From the NCBI RefSeq assembly GCF_900110455.1, contig NZ_FOIS01000003.1:141491-205490 (forward strand): a stretch of DNA of 64,000 nucleotides, read 5' to 3'. The translations under genes were made by a program, and so were the position numbers. The DNA is from Natrinema salifodinae. GTDB taxonomy: Archaea; Halobacteriota; Halobacteria; Halobacteriales; Natrialbaceae. Below, piece by piece: positions 26,958-35,924 of this stretch (position 1 is its first letter; every line of letters starts with the position of its first letter). Under the pieces are notes generated by a model. The model was not told where the DNA came from. It was given only the letters and a program-made list of their open reading frames with translations, and searched no databases.

Positions 26958-28433
26958 TTAGTTACCTCGCGCCTTCCGCGGGTCCAGCGTGAAGCCGCTG
27001 CCTTTATCGGTCTCTTCGTCAGCGCCCTTGCCGAGCTGCTGTGTGTCGGTACCAGTCTGCTCGGAGATCGAGTCGATGCGTGCCTCGAGTTTCTTCGCCC
27101 ACTCGGGCTTGTCTTCGGCGTCGCCGTCATCGAGGGCCTTCTCCTCGATCTCGTTGACGCGTTCGTCGAGGGTCTTCGCCCACTCGGGTGCGTCTGCCAT
27201 CGGATCGTCCGTTTCGGCGCCGGCGTCTTTCTCCTCGCTCTCGAGGTCGTCGATGCGGTCGTTGAGGGCCTTCGCCCATTCGGGGGCGTCGGCCATCGGA
27301 TCGTCTTCGTTACTCATGTCAGTAGAGTCGTCCGGCGTATCGCCGCCGGTGGCGGATTCAAAAGGCGGTCCGTCGGTTCCTGCACTGTCCTCGTCTTCAT
27401 CGTCGGGCTCGTCCTCATCGGGATCTGGCCACGGGCGCGCCTGGTGCTCACTGAGGTCGAAGGCGAAGTCGTCGCGGTCGGTGAACCGCTCGATGCTGTG
27501 GTCGACGCCGGCGTCCTCAAGGACGTCCAGCGAGGCGTCGATCGTCGCGAACAGTGAGTCCCGGTTTGACTGCGAGAGCGTCCGACCCTCCTTGGCGGTC
27601 TCGCGGTCCTTCCGCGGATCCGCGTCAGATGTGTCGGCGACGTTGGCCCCGGCGTCGTCGGCGCCGAGGAACGTGTCGACCGCGGCCTTGCCGATCCGGT
27701 GGAAGATGCTCTTCTCACCTGGCTCGGTCGAGCCGTCGACGGAGACTGCCTCGTTGAGGACGTCCCACAGCCGTTCGGCTTCGGCCTCCGAGTGGCCGCG
27801 CTGCTGAGCCTCCTCGAGGAACCCTTCCGGATCGCCGAGGTAGTCACCAAGGCGCTTCTCGGCGTCGGCCTTCGTCTCGAGGATCTGCGCGTCGGGGACC
27901 GCCGGGATGTCGACGGCACTCACCTCGCGGATGATTCCGTCGGTGAGCTCCCAGACGAGCGCGTCCTCGCTAAGGTCGTCCGGGACGGCGACGTCGTCGA
28001 CCTCGTCCTGATCGAACGGGCCGTTCCAGTCGACCTGGATCGCGCCGATCGAGTAGCCCTCGAGGATCCCGTCGGCGATCAACTCCCAGAGGTCGGCGTT
28101 GTTGATCCGCCACTCCTGGACCCACGCGCCGGCGCCGACGGTCTGGCCGCCAATCTCCTCGGCCTCGTCGAGGACCTCGTTGCGCTCGAGGCCCATCCAG
28201 CCATCGGGGAAGACGGCGTGCATGATACCGCCGCCGGCCTCGCCAGCCTCGACGAACGCCTCGAACTGGTCGGCGAACCCGCGGATGGTCTCCTCGCGAG
28301 CGAAGTCGTTCTGGAGGTCGACCGCGTCCGGCACCATCACGATGCCGGCCGCGATCTGCTCGTCGTCGTCCTTCGCGACGAACTCGACGTCCTTGCGGAA
28401 GGCCGATCCTCCGGCTTTACTTACGGGCGGCAT
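26958..28433 (-). CDS. Prohead protease fused to scaffold-like tail
   Basis: A 491-residue protein. The first 190 residues match the XkdF/prohead serine protease pattern: VMVPDAVDLQNDF near 30-45, a His in GGGIMHAVF (about 70), and Ser in EGYSIGAIQVDW and in EVSAVDIPAVPDA (about 180). The rest is highly acidic and ends with three copies of a PEWAK-led helical repeat (DAPEWAKALNDRIDDLE, DAPEWAKTLDERVNEIE, KPEWAKKLEARIDSI) that look like coiled-coil scaffold segments. So one gene probably supplies both scaffold and maturation protease. Confidence 0.82.
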   Translation of the reverse strand: MPPVSKAGGSAFRKDVEFVAKDDDEQIAAGIVMVPDAVDLQNDFAREETIRGFADQFEAFVEAGEAGGGIMHAVFPDGWMGLERNEVLDEAEEIGGQTVGAGAWVQEWRINNADLWELIADGILEGYSIGAIQVDWNGPFDQDEVDDVAVPDDLSEDALVWELTDGIIREVSAVDIPAVPDAQILETKADAEKRLGDYLGDPEGFLEEAQQRGHSEAEAERLWDVLNEAVSVDGSTEPGEKSIFHRIGKAAVDTFLGADDAGANVADTSDADPRKDRETAKEGRTLSQSNRDSLFATIDASLDVLEDAGVDHSIERFTDRDDFAFDLSEHQARPWPDPDEDEPDDEDEDSAGTDGPPFESATGGDTPDDSTDMSNEDDPMADAPEWAKALNDRIDDLESEEKDAGAETDDPMADAPEWAKTLDERVNEIEEKALDDGDAEDKPEWAKKLEARIDSISEQTGTDTQQLGKGADEETDKGSGFTLDPRKARGN

Positions 28434-28436
28434 GTG

Positions 28437-28547
28437 TCAGTCCTCGTCATCGTCGGCGGCGTCCGCGTCGGCGTCCTTGAGTTTCCGGGCTCGACCGGTG
28501 GAAAGGACGCCACGCTTCTCGCCGCGCTCTTGATCCTTGTTGGTCAT
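28437..28547 (-). CDS. Very small charged protein between portal and protease genes
   Basis: A 36-residue open frame beginning MTNKDQERGEKRG and ending in an acidic DADADAADDDED tail. It fills most of the gap between the portal stop and the protease start on the operon strand, 3 nt from the protease start. A basic head plus acidic tail suggests a structured or regulatory mini-protein, but nothing more can be said. Confidence 0.45.
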   Translation of the reverse strand: MTNKDQERGEKRGVLSTGRARKLKDADADAADDDED

Positions 28548-28614
28548 GTCAGAATGCCCGGTCAAGCCTCGCACAGGGGAGTCGGGTCGCTCCCTGGGTC
28601 ATCGGCGATCCGCG

Positions 28615-30486
28615 TTACATCGAGATGTCGTCCGGCTCCTCATCCGGATCAGGCGCCGGCCCCTCCGGCAACCTGTCGTGAAAATTAGTTATCTCAACAT
28701 ACGGATACTTGAGGCGGATGTTGTCGTAGTGGTAGCCGCCAGCGCTCGAGGCGCTGGTCAGCCCTGACCACTCCGCCGCCGGGACGTCGACGTAGGCGTA
28801 GAGCGAAGACGTACCCTCGTCGCGTTTGAACGAGAGGTAGAGTTCCTGCTCATCGAAGTCGTACAGCCCCTCGTCCAGGTTCGAGCTTGAGAACTGCATC
28901 TGTTCGATCTCCTTCGTCGCGAGATCTTCCTCGACGTCGGCCCAGTTGCGCTCGCCGATCTTGTTCTCCTCAGGTGGGAGTTGCTCCTCAAGCGCAAACT
29001 CCTCGCCAGGCAGACCGTCGTTCCCACCGGCCCCGAGGTTCGCAAGCAATGTGTCGCCGGCGACATCGTGTCCGTCGGGCATAGGATCCAGTCCGAGTTC
29101 GGAGCGCGCTTCGTCTACAGTCATCGCGCCTTGGGCCGCGCGGATCCGGTTGTTCGCGATACGTGCATCGCGTTCCGGGCGATCAGCTCCACGGAGCTCA
29201 AATCGAATCGTCCAGTCATCGACACCGAGTGCCGTTTGGTGAAGGATCTGGTAGAGACGGCTCTCAAACTTCTTCTGCTCAGGGGCGATAACGTCCTCAG
29301 CGAACTCGCGAACCTGTTCTTTTGAATTGCTTCGGTTCGCCGTGTCTGTGACGTTGATAAGAATCGGTGGTACGGAATGTACCTTCGCGATTTCATGCTC
29401 GTTCCGTTCGCGGAACTTCTGGAACTCCATGTCGAGGTCCTCTCGAGAGCCGACCGGCACCAGTTCGATATCGAGATCGTTGTCATCTTCGCCGGTGAGG
29501 TCATGCTCCTGCTCGAACTCCTCGACCTCGAGGATCGCTGTCCGATAGCGAGTCCCCTTGAGGTTGTCCATCAGATCCCGAAGTTCGTCTTTCGAGTCCT
29601 CAGTAAGCGTGCCGCCCGTGACCTGGACGACGTAGTACGGGATGCCGTGGTGGTCGAAGAGATCGTGGTTCCACTCTTTGGCTGCCTGGTCGGCCCCCAT
29701 CGTCTGCATGGCAGCGACCCAGTCGGGGATCCCGTAGTACAGCGAGAGCGGGCTGGGGTTCGGGATGAAGATGAGTTCGTTCGCGGGGCCGTTCTTGAGC
29801 TCGGCGGCACTCGACGCGACCTCGCCAGTCTCCTTGTCGACGAAGAGCTTGTCGTCACCGTAGCGATCGCCGGCCTCGCCGAAGTACCGTCGCCGGCCCT
29901 GCCTGACCTGCAGATAGCCGTGGCCCTTCTCGATGACCTCCTTCTCCTCGCCGTCTTCGGTCCTGATCGTCTTGGATGTCTTCCGGACTCGGACCGTCGT
30001 CGCCGGGACGTGCGCCAGGCCGATCGGCGTGCCGTCGCCCTCGACGAGGATCTCGAGTGCGGCCCAGCCGACGCCGTGGTAGTCCTGCCGAGCGAGTTCG
30101 AGGACCTCCTCTGGTGTCGAGGCGGCCGTCCCCTCAGGACCGATCTGCCACCTTGAGGTAGCGCCGTGCCAGAGCGTTTTGACAGCGTCGTGTTCCTCGC
30201 TGTCTGGATCCGGGTCGTCGGCCTGTGGGTGCGGGACGATCTCGAAGCCGTAGCCGACCTCGTACCGGGATTTCTTCCTGATACACGCTTGGTGAGTCTC
30301 ATTTATTTCTTGAAAAGCCGCTAGCGTCTCGGGGTCGTACGGCGGCTGGATCCCGAGGCCGGCGTCGACCGAGATCCGCCGCTCGTCCAACTGGGTCGTC
30401 TCGCGGACCTTGTCCATCGTCTTCCCGTTGCCGAGCGTATCGACTGAGAGTTCGATCTGTGTCTCGCCAGTATCGTCGCTACTCAT
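28615..30486 (-). CDS. Portal protein
   Basis: A 623-residue protein directly after the large terminase, the universal portal position. It has the typical portal opening (PPYDPETLAAFQEINETHQ near 48-66 and RKKSRYEVGYGFEI), a central YYVVQVTGGTLTED segment and a stem-like RDLMDNLKGTRYRTAILEV region. The C-terminal part beyond about 480 is acidic and unusual, ending in a KTx-like beta domain (ELYLSFKRDEGTSSLYAYVDV). It would form the dodecameric DNA channel. Confidence 0.85.
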   Translation of the reverse strand: MSSDDTGETQIELSVDTLGNGKTMDKVRETTQLDERRISVDAGLGIQPPYDPETLAAFQEINETHQACIRKKSRYEVGYGFEIVPHPQADDPDPDSEEHDAVKTLWHGATSRWQIGPEGTAASTPEEVLELARQDYHGVGWAALEILVEGDGTPIGLAHVPATTVRVRKTSKTIRTEDGEEKEVIEKGHGYLQVRQGRRRYFGEAGDRYGDDKLFVDKETGEVASSAAELKNGPANELIFIPNPSPLSLYYGIPDWVAAMQTMGADQAAKEWNHDLFDHHGIPYYVVQVTGGTLTEDSKDELRDLMDNLKGTRYRTAILEVEEFEQEHDLTGEDDNDLDIELVPVGSREDLDMEFQKFRERNEHEIAKVHSVPPILINVTDTANRSNSKEQVREFAEDVIAPEQKKFESRLYQILHQTALGVDDWTIRFELRGADRPERDARIANNRIRAAQGAMTVDEARSELGLDPMPDGHDVAGDTLLANLGAGGNDGLPGEEFALEEQLPPEENKIGERNWADVEEDLATKEIEQMQFSSSNLDEGLYDFDEQELYLSFKRDEGTSSLYAYVDVPAAEWSGLTSASSAGGYHYDNIRLKYPYVEITNFHDRLPEGPAPDPDEEPDDISM

Positions 30487-30501
30487 GGTTTGTCACTCAT
30501 A

Positions 30502-32193
30502 TTAAAGGTAGCTCACGCCACTGCTGCCGCTCTCGTCGTCTTCACTGCCCTCTTCGTCGCCCACGTTGCGATCGTCAACGTCGTCGAGCGCGCCGATCTC
30601 CTCGAGGCGGCGGAAGCCCTTCTCGGCCATGTACCAGGATGCAATCAGGTCCGGCGTGTGGCCGTGGAGCTTCCCATCACGGCGCTCGAGTGACTGCATC
30701 GCCGTGATGAAGTCCTCGGTCGGGCGGTGACCGCGGTGGAAGAGGATGTAGCCGTTATCGACGAGCGTCCGGATACGCGGGATGCCGTTCTCCCAGCTGT
30801 GTTTCTTCCCGGTCGTCGCCAGGCCGGTGACCTTCGCGGCTAGCTGGGCGTCGAACTCGATCGCGTCCTCGGCGACGTAGGACTGCATCCCGTTGTCCTC
30901 GATCACGATCAGTGCCGGGTCATACCGCCGGTCGTACTCGAGAAGCTGGTGTTTGACCTCGCTGGGCTTCATCCCCTGCTCGGAGTAAGCGTCCAGAAGA
31001 CGACGTCGACCGTCGCGTTGGAGCAGCCACACCGAGAACGCGGCATCGTCGCCGGTCGGCGAGTTTGCCGGGTCGTGGCCGAGGATGATCGCCTCGCCAG
31101 GCCCGGCGCGGTACTTCGGCGGCGGGTCACGATCCGAGATCGAACAGCCGCCCTCGCCGGCTGGCTTCCGGACGTCCTTCGCGTCGATCAGGTTGCCCGA
31201 CGCGCCCATGATGACCAGGCAGTACTCCCGCCAGAAGCGGTGGTCGGCCATCTTCGACCGCTTCTTTTGGAGCCACCCAGGTCCGCGGGCCTCTGGCCAG
31301 AGGACTCGGAGCGTCTCGCCCTCGTTCCATGGATCCTCGACCTTGGTGTAAAGGTCTTCGTCAGGCCGGCGATCGTCCCAGTCGTCATCCTCGCGGAACT
31401 GCTGATCCCAGTAGTCCAAGACCGCGGGGTACTCGTTGAACTCGTACCCCTCAAGCGTCCGGAAGTGGTTGTAGATGTCGTCGGACCGTTTTCTGGTCCC
31501 GATGACGACTGTTCGGCCGTGGTCTTTGACCATTGGAACACAAACGGCCTCGATCCAGTCGAGGACGTCCTCCGTGTCGCCGTCGCCTTTCTCCTTGATG
31601 ATGTCGTCGAGGATCAAGAGGTGGGCACGGTCGCCCTCGATCCCGCCGCCGAGCCAGCCGGCGTTGAGGATCGACCCATTCGCGAAGATCTTCGACTGGA
31701 TGGTCTCCTTCTGCGGCGGCGCGTTCAGGTTGACGAGCCACGAGTTCCGCTCGACCATCTTCCAGAACTCGGTATCGGCCTTCTTCTGGACCGAATCCTG
31801 GTTGTTCATCGCCCAGATCCCGCGGTAGCCGTCCTTGTACTCAAGGCAAGCGATGAGATAGGTGAGCGTGATCGTTGTCTTCAGCCCGTCGCGGTGGCAC
31901 AGCAGGATCCGGTCGCCACCGTCGAACTCCTTGAGCCAGAGTTCGTGGTGGTCGCCAAGAAGATGGTAAGGGTCGTCTTCCATCTCCTCGGCCATGTAGT
32001 TCATCGTCAGCTCGTTCGCGAACGCAAGCCAATCGCCCGTCTCGAACGGGTTGAGGATCTCACGCTTGCGCTCGAGGTCGCTGGTGACGTCAACGAGCCA
32101 CTCGGCCTGGTCGTCCAGGCCAGCCGTACCATCGAGATCATCAGGCGGAACGAACTCTTGATCCTCGATCGCCGGCTCCTGTGCGCTACTCAT
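30502..32193 (-). CDS. terL: Terminase large subunit
   Basis: A 563-residue DNA-packaging motor. The ATPase shows a deviant Walker A, LCHRDGLKTT (98-107), and a Walker B, LLILDDI (192-198), followed by a WIEAVCVPM helix and a VVIGTRKR coupling motif near 233. The RNase H-like nuclease begins at GHDPANSPTGDD (about 375) with a second acidic strand, LIVIEDNG, near 430. Length and order are normal. It overlaps the small subunit gene by 8 nt. Confidence 0.92.
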   Translation of the reverse strand: MSSAQEPAIEDQEFVPPDDLDGTAGLDDQAEWLVDVTSDLERKREILNPFETGDWLAFANELTMNYMAEEMEDDPYHLLGDHHELWLKEFDGGDRILLCHRDGLKTTITLTYLIACLEYKDGYRGIWAMNNQDSVQKKADTEFWKMVERNSWLVNLNAPPQKETIQSKIFANGSILNAGWLGGGIEGDRAHLLILDDIIKEKGDGDTEDVLDWIEAVCVPMVKDHGRTVVIGTRKRSDDIYNHFRTLEGYEFNEYPAVLDYWDQQFREDDDWDDRRPDEDLYTKVEDPWNEGETLRVLWPEARGPGWLQKKRSKMADHRFWREYCLVIMGASGNLIDAKDVRKPAGEGGCSISDRDPPPKYRAGPGEAIILGHDPANSPTGDDAAFSVWLLQRDGRRRLLDAYSEQGMKPSEVKHQLLEYDRRYDPALIVIEDNGMQSYVAEDAIEFDAQLAAKVTGLATTGKKHSWENGIPRIRTLVDNGYILFHRGHRPTEDFITAMQSLERRDGKLHGHTPDLIASWYMAEKGFRRLEEIGALDDVDDRNVGDEEGSEDDESGSSGVSYL

Positions 32194-32914
32194 CTCTGGA
32201 TGCCTCCGCAGCGCGCTCGTGTCGCTTTTTCAGGAACTCGAGGGCCATCTCTTTCTCCTTGTCGCCGAGGGTGCGCTCGCCATCAATCGACCCTGAGTGT
32301 TCGCTGCGAATCTTCTCGCCTTTCTCGATCTTGTCGCGGCGGTGCTTGACCTTCGACTTCGTATCGACCAAGTGGGCGATCGTCTTTGCCCGTTGTGCGA
32401 GTGGACCGTCGTTCAGGTGCAGCTCGCGATAGGACTCAATCGGATCCTCGATGGGCTCTTCGCAGTTAGGGCAGATCCCAATCTCCGGCGACGGGAACTC
32501 CCATCCGCAGATACGGCAGATGTATTGGGGATCGAGTGATGGATCCTCGAGGAGTCCTTCGGCCCGCAGGAATCGGACCAGCTCGAAGTCAACCAGGTGC
32601 TCGAGTTTATCAAGATCCTCAACATCGTCGAGGGCCTCCAGCCGTTCGATGTCATCTTCGTTGAGGTCCTCAGAGTAGAGGCCATGTTTGTACGCGCCAT
32701 TATCCTCGCCGGAGGGGGCGCCGCCGTTACCGCCATGGGTCTTACAGCGGCCGTGATCCGTATCGGTCCCCCAGCCTGATGTCCGCGAGCAGTAGCCGAC
32801 GAAGACGCTCTCGCTACTGCGTTTCTCTGTGCGACGAGCGTTGCAGTAGCTATCTGGATCGCGTTCGGGGACATCGTCGATTGGTTTGCCGATCAGATCG
32901 TCTTCGTTGCTCAT
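32186..32914 (-). CDS. terS: Terminase small subunit
   Basis: A 242-residue DNA-recognition subunit. The HGGNGGAPSGEDNGAYKHGLYS region (about 60-81, of which HGGNGGAP and NGAYKHGLYS are hallmarks) is the signature of small terminases in haloviruses. An N-terminal Cys/His cluster (Cys24, Cys42, Cys57, His60) and a zinc ribbon (Cys133, 136, 148, 151) surround it, and a basic helical C-terminus follows. It overlaps terL by 8 nt. Confidence 0.85.
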   Translation of the reverse strand: MSNEDDLIGKPIDDVPERDPDSYCNARRTEKRSSESVFVGYCSRTSGWGTDTDHGRCKTHGGNGGAPSGEDNGAYKHGLYSEDLNEDDIERLEALDDVEDLDKLEHLVDFELVRFLRAEGLLEDPSLDPQYICRICGWEFPSPEIGICPNCEEPIEDPIESYRELHLNDGPLAQRAKTIAHLVDTKSKVKHRRDKIEKGEKIRSEHSGSIDGERTLGDKEKEMALEFLKKRHERAAEASRDE

Positions 32915-33093
32915 GAGGTTGATTTAGAAACGGGGGGTTCCATGGGGTTGGTCACTGCCAGTACTCGAGTCGCAGCAGTAGACGAGAACGGATCCAGTCA
33001 CCAGGCGCCCCGTCCACAGTAGGATGTCGGCGCCAAGAACATCTCTTGGCCCTCACAGTCGTCGACGAGTTAGAGTGAACAAGACCACCAGGA

Positions 33094-33375
33094 TCACTTG
33101 CCCGTCGGTAGGAGCCGTTCGACCTCGATGTTCCAGAGCCGGCCAACTAGGAGGAATACCAGTGCCGTGAATACGCCGTAGTAGGGCGGAGCCACTGCCG
33201 CAACGCCTTCGAGTGTGAGCGACAGCGTGATCGCCGACCAGAGGCCGACGAGAATCAGCGCAACGATCTTCGGGATGGCGTCGTTGTCTTCGTGCGGCAT
33301 CAGTGCCCACCACAGGCAGATAAGTTCGATTCTCGCTCGATCCATCGATTCGGTACAGATTGGTTCAACAGACAT
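33094..33375 (-). CDS. Small two-helix membrane protein
   Basis: A 93-residue protein with two predicted transmembrane segments (IVALILVGLWSAITLSLTL and YYGVFTALVFLLVGRLW) joined by a short loop, and a basic end. The ATG at 33375 is chosen because the longer frame overlaps the upstream gene; an internal Met 10 residues later is also possible. It lies between a membrane-anchored protein and terminase. The layout is holin-like, but archaeal holins are not well defined, so this is only a suggestion. Confidence 0.5.
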   Translation of the reverse strand: MSVEPICTESMDRARIELICLWWALMPHEDNDAIPKIVALILVGLWSAITLSLTLEGVAAVAPPYYGVFTALVFLLVGRLWNIEVERLLPTGK

Positions 33376-33383
33376 GGCATCTA

Positions 33384-33983
33384 TCAGACCTCGATCGGGT
33401 CGGTGAACTCCTCGATGACGTGATCGAGACCGAGATCGAACGCCACCATCACGACACCGGTCTCGACGTCCATCGTCTCGCCGCGGTAGTGATCTCGCCA
33501 CTGGTCCGGACGCCACGACGTTGCCTCTTCATGGGCGGTGATGACAGTCCCGTCGTCAGCTTCGAACAGTCGGACGTGGACCTGGCGAGGCCGGAAGAAA
33601 TTCGGGGCGCCACGGAACGGCTTCGGTCCCTCATAGCGCGCCCAGCTCGCGACCTCCGGTCGGCCCTTCCAATCTGTCGCGAAAGAGGCCAGTGGCTGGG
33701 GTTCGTAGCCAGCCTCCGCGAAGTCCTCGAGGATGTCCTCGGGTGAGCGGTCGACGATGTCGACGACCTCGTTGATGCCGACCTCGGTCTCAGCGTAGAG
33801 GTTCTCGTCGTGGCGTTGGAACAGGCGATGCAGGATCGGGATAGCGTGTCGCCGGAGCGGACCCCAGAAACGGGCCCGGTCGTTGAAGTAGTGCTCACCG
33901 ACATAGTGTCGGGCGAGTACCAGCAGCGACACGATCGCGACGCCGCCGTAGTAGACGACGTCGTCTGGTAGTGCTTCGAGCAT
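33384..33983 (-). CDS. Membrane-anchored halovirus protein of unknown function
   Basis: A 199-residue protein with an N-terminal hydrophobic segment (VVYYGGVAIVSLLVLA, residues 9-24) and a soluble, probably cytoplasmic, C-terminal domain. An HTH-like stretch (INEVVDIVDRSPEDILEDF, about 70-88) is followed by beta-rich sequence. I recognise the arrangement as recurrent in haloviral genomes next to terminase, but not a function. It stops 8 nt before the next gene. Confidence 0.55.
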   Translation of the reverse strand: MLEALPDDVVYYGGVAIVSLLVLARHYVGEHYFNDRARFWGPLRRHAIPILHRLFQRHDENLYAETEVGINEVVDIVDRSPEDILEDFAEAGYEPQPLASFATDWKGRPEVASWARYEGPKPFRGAPNFFRPRQVHVRLFEADDGTVITAHEEATSWRPDQWRDHYRGETMDVETGVVMVAFDLGLDHVIEEFTDPIEV

Positions 33984-34175
33984 GGTTTATCAGTATGAAA
34001 AGGGGGTGCGCCGGGTCGCGTGTTCTGAGAGGCCTTCCCGGCCTGATCCCGGCGCGGGTCGGGACGGCCCGTGGACGCTGAGTAATCGCGGGATGGTGCC
34101 CGCCCCGAAACGAGGTGTGTCAGCGGAAGCGATGGTAGGGCCCTCAGTCCGACGGGGCAGGGGCGACGTCGGACG

Positions 34176-34358
34176 TCATCGGGGTTGGATAGAAGCCCGA
34201 CCGGTCGTGATCATGGTGCCGTCGGCGTCGACGACGATCTCCGAGTGCGGATCGTTGAACGTCGGCGTCCAGCGGACTTCGTCGACGACGCCCTCGAGGC
34301 GACGCCCGGCGAAGCGGACCTCGACCGGGATGCCCTCGTCGATTGGCTGGCCGGTCAT
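34176..34358 (-). CDS. Small beta-rich protein
   Basis: A 60-residue protein beginning MTGQPIDEGIPVEVRF; its ATG overlaps the stop of the upstream zinc protein by 4 nt, which is why I prefer it over the longer frame. The predicted fold is a small beta barrel (VEVRFAGRRLEGVVDEVRW). The function is unknown. The 190 bp after it hold no gene. Confidence 0.5.
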   Translation of the reverse strand: MTGQPIDEGIPVEVRFAGRRLEGVVDEVRWTPTFNDPHSEIVVDADGTMITTGRASIQPR

Positions 34359-34948
34359 GGGACGACCTCGAGTTCGGTCGGTTTGACGCCCTCGCCGATG
34401 TCGCCGCCGAACGCCCGGTTGTAGACTGTCGCGACGCGGTCGCAGATCTCGCCACCGACGAAGCGGCCGTCGCCGTAGCAGTCGTTCACGCACTTCGGGA
34501 GCGAACCCCGGAGCGCGTCATACCACTGCAATTGGCCACCGCAGTTCGGACAGACCTGATCGGCGTGGGCGTGCATCCAGTCGGTAGGCTCATCCTCCCG
34601 ATCGAGGCGCTCGGCCAGCGCGAACCAGACCCACTCGTCGCGAGTGCTGGATTCGCCGTTGGCCTCTGCTTTGAGCTTCCGAAGGTGGGTGGCGACGCGT
34701 CGGTACAGCTGGGCGACGCGGTCCTCGTCGATCCACCGCGTTCCGAAGTGCCGTTCGTGGCACTCCCGAAAGCGACTCATCAGCGCGATCTTGCTCGAGC
34801 ATCGCGAGCCGGTGGTGAGGATGTACGAGTCGTCGCCGTAGGCGTTGTCGCCGGTCGAGTAGCGGAGTTCTTGGCCGTCCTCGGTGACGATTGTATCCTC
34901 CGAGAGCGACGCACCGGACTCTGGACAGAAGGCGTGTGTACCGTGCAT
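34355..34948 (-). CDS. Zinc-ribbon protein of the viral early region
   Basis: A 197-residue protein with a central helical region and a CPNCGGQLQWYD...CVNDC segment (about 133-153) that looks like a zinc ribbon, plus two N-terminal Cys. It may bind nucleic acid. It is the first gene after a 112-bp gap containing a candidate promoter, and the downstream gene overlaps it by 4 nt. Confidence 0.55.
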   Translation of the reverse strand: MHGTHAFCPESGASLSEDTIVTEDGQELRYSTGDNAYGDDSYILTTGSRCSSKIALMSRFRECHERHFGTRWIDEDRVAQLYRRVATHLRKLKAEANGESSTRDEWVWFALAERLDREDEPTDWMHAHADQVCPNCGGQLQWYDALRGSLPKCVNDCYGDGRFVGGEICDRVATVYNRAFGGDIGEGVKPTELEVVP

Positions 34949-35034
34949 AAGAAGACACTCTCCGCTGGTGGCCCCCGGTTCACCCGCCCCGATGGCGTCC
35001 CCAGTTTGGGCTTGCTATCAGGTATAGTGAGTGT

Positions 35035-35043
35035 CGCGCTTAA
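35035..35043 (-). promoter_or_regulatory. Candidate viral promoter
   Basis: On the minus strand CTTTAAGCG lies in the 112-bp gap before the zinc-ribbon gene at 34948, one of few gaps in the viral operon. The TATA-like match is weak. Confidence 0.25.
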
Positions 35044-35060
35044 AGACTGGAAAAGCAGTC

Positions 35061-35309
35061 CTATTTTTCGGGTAGTTTCACATCGACCGTCCGGTAGTGC
35101 TTCTTTCGGAGATCGTCGTACTGGAGCACGTGGCCGGCGACGTCTCGCTGCTCGAGTTCGGTCAACGAGTCGCGGACGGTCCGGACAGTGAGATCGGTCG
35201 CGTCGGCGATCGCCTGTGCCGTGGTCGGTTCCATGCGCTCAAGGACGATCCAGACGAGTTTCGTCGCTGCCGTGCAGTCGTGGATCTCTGTCGGGAGTTG
35301 TTCAGGCAT
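35061..35309 (-). CDS. Winged-helix DNA-binding protein
   Basis: An 82-residue protein with a clear helix-turn-helix (TTAQAIADATDLTVRTVRDSL, about 29-49: helices QAIADAT and VRTVRDSLTEL) followed by a wing (VLQYDDLRKKHYRTV). It could regulate the provirus. It overlaps the upstream gene by 8 nt, and a gap with a possible promoter follows. Confidence 0.7.
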   Translation of the reverse strand: MPEQLPTEIHDCTAATKLVWIVLERMEPTTAQAIADATDLTVRTVRDSLTELEQRDVAGHVLQYDDLRKKHYRTVDVKLPEK

Positions 35310-35697
35310 GGTGTTCGGTAGCTTCGAAGTCGATCGCGACGACGCCGTCGGGCTCGAGGACAGTCATGTCCAGCCGGATGGCGTCGGATCGGCAGATGAA
35401 CGCACTCCGTTCGGCCCCGTCGATGACCGTGACCATCTTGTCGTCGAACGGCCGGAAATCCTCATGGCCGCCGGGATTCAGAGAGTGCGCCTCAACCTCG
35501 ACCCAGCCCCGCGGGATCTCACGGGCCATGTCGATCGAGATGACGAGGACGCCATCGTGAGGCTCGTTGCCCAGCTGCTCGAAGCGGTCGCGGGCCTCGA
35601 GGAGTGTCTTGATCGAGGTCGGGCCGTCGACGGTCGCGACGTCGTCGTCCTCGAGGGCGTTCCGCCAGAGCTCGAGGGTATCTTCGAAGACGCTCAT
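35302..35697 (-). CDS. Hypothetical protein of the viral early region
   Basis: A 131-residue acidic alpha/beta protein with no recognised motif. A helical N-terminal half is followed by beta strands (HDGVLVISIDMAR, MVTVIDGAERSAFICR, DGVVAIDFEA). It overlaps neighbours on both sides (4 and 8 nt), so it is part of a co-translated cluster. Confidence 0.5.
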   Translation of the reverse strand: MSVFEDTLELWRNALEDDDVATVDGPTSIKTLLEARDRFEQLGNEPHDGVLVISIDMAREIPRGWVEVEAHSLNPGGHEDFRPFDDKMVTVIDGAERSAFICRSDAIRLDMTVLEPDGVVAIDFEATEHHA

Positions 35698-35924
35698 CCC
35701 TTGAGCACACCTCGGACTGCGCCCCGGACTGTTCGTGAGTCGACCTTCGAGCAGTCGAAGCAGAGCGTGTTGTGCGGATGGTCGTGGCCGCGATCGACCG
35801 CATAGAGTTCGCGTTCGACGGTCGTGGGATCGAACGCTTCACCGCAGTAGGTGACGCCGATGAGGCTCTCGACGCAGTAGCCGTTGTGACCGTTCTCGAG
35901 GTTCACCACGTAGCCGGTCGTCAC
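35694..35924 (-). CDS. Small Cys-containing protein
   Basis: A 76-residue protein with four Cys (GYCVES, TYCGEA, TLCFDC) and a His pair, a plausible single zinc-binding fold. It overlaps the genes on both sides by 4 nt (ATGA). The function is unknown. Confidence 0.5.
   Translation of the reverse strand: MTTGYVVNLENGHNGYCVESLIGVTYCGEAFDPTTVERELYAVDRGHDHPHNTLCFDCSKVDSRTVRGAVRGVLKG

Noticed and set aside
34010-34175. Gene in the gap before the 199-residue membrane protein
   Set aside because: Frames are short and Arg/Gly-rich; only a weak GGCC hairpin is visible.
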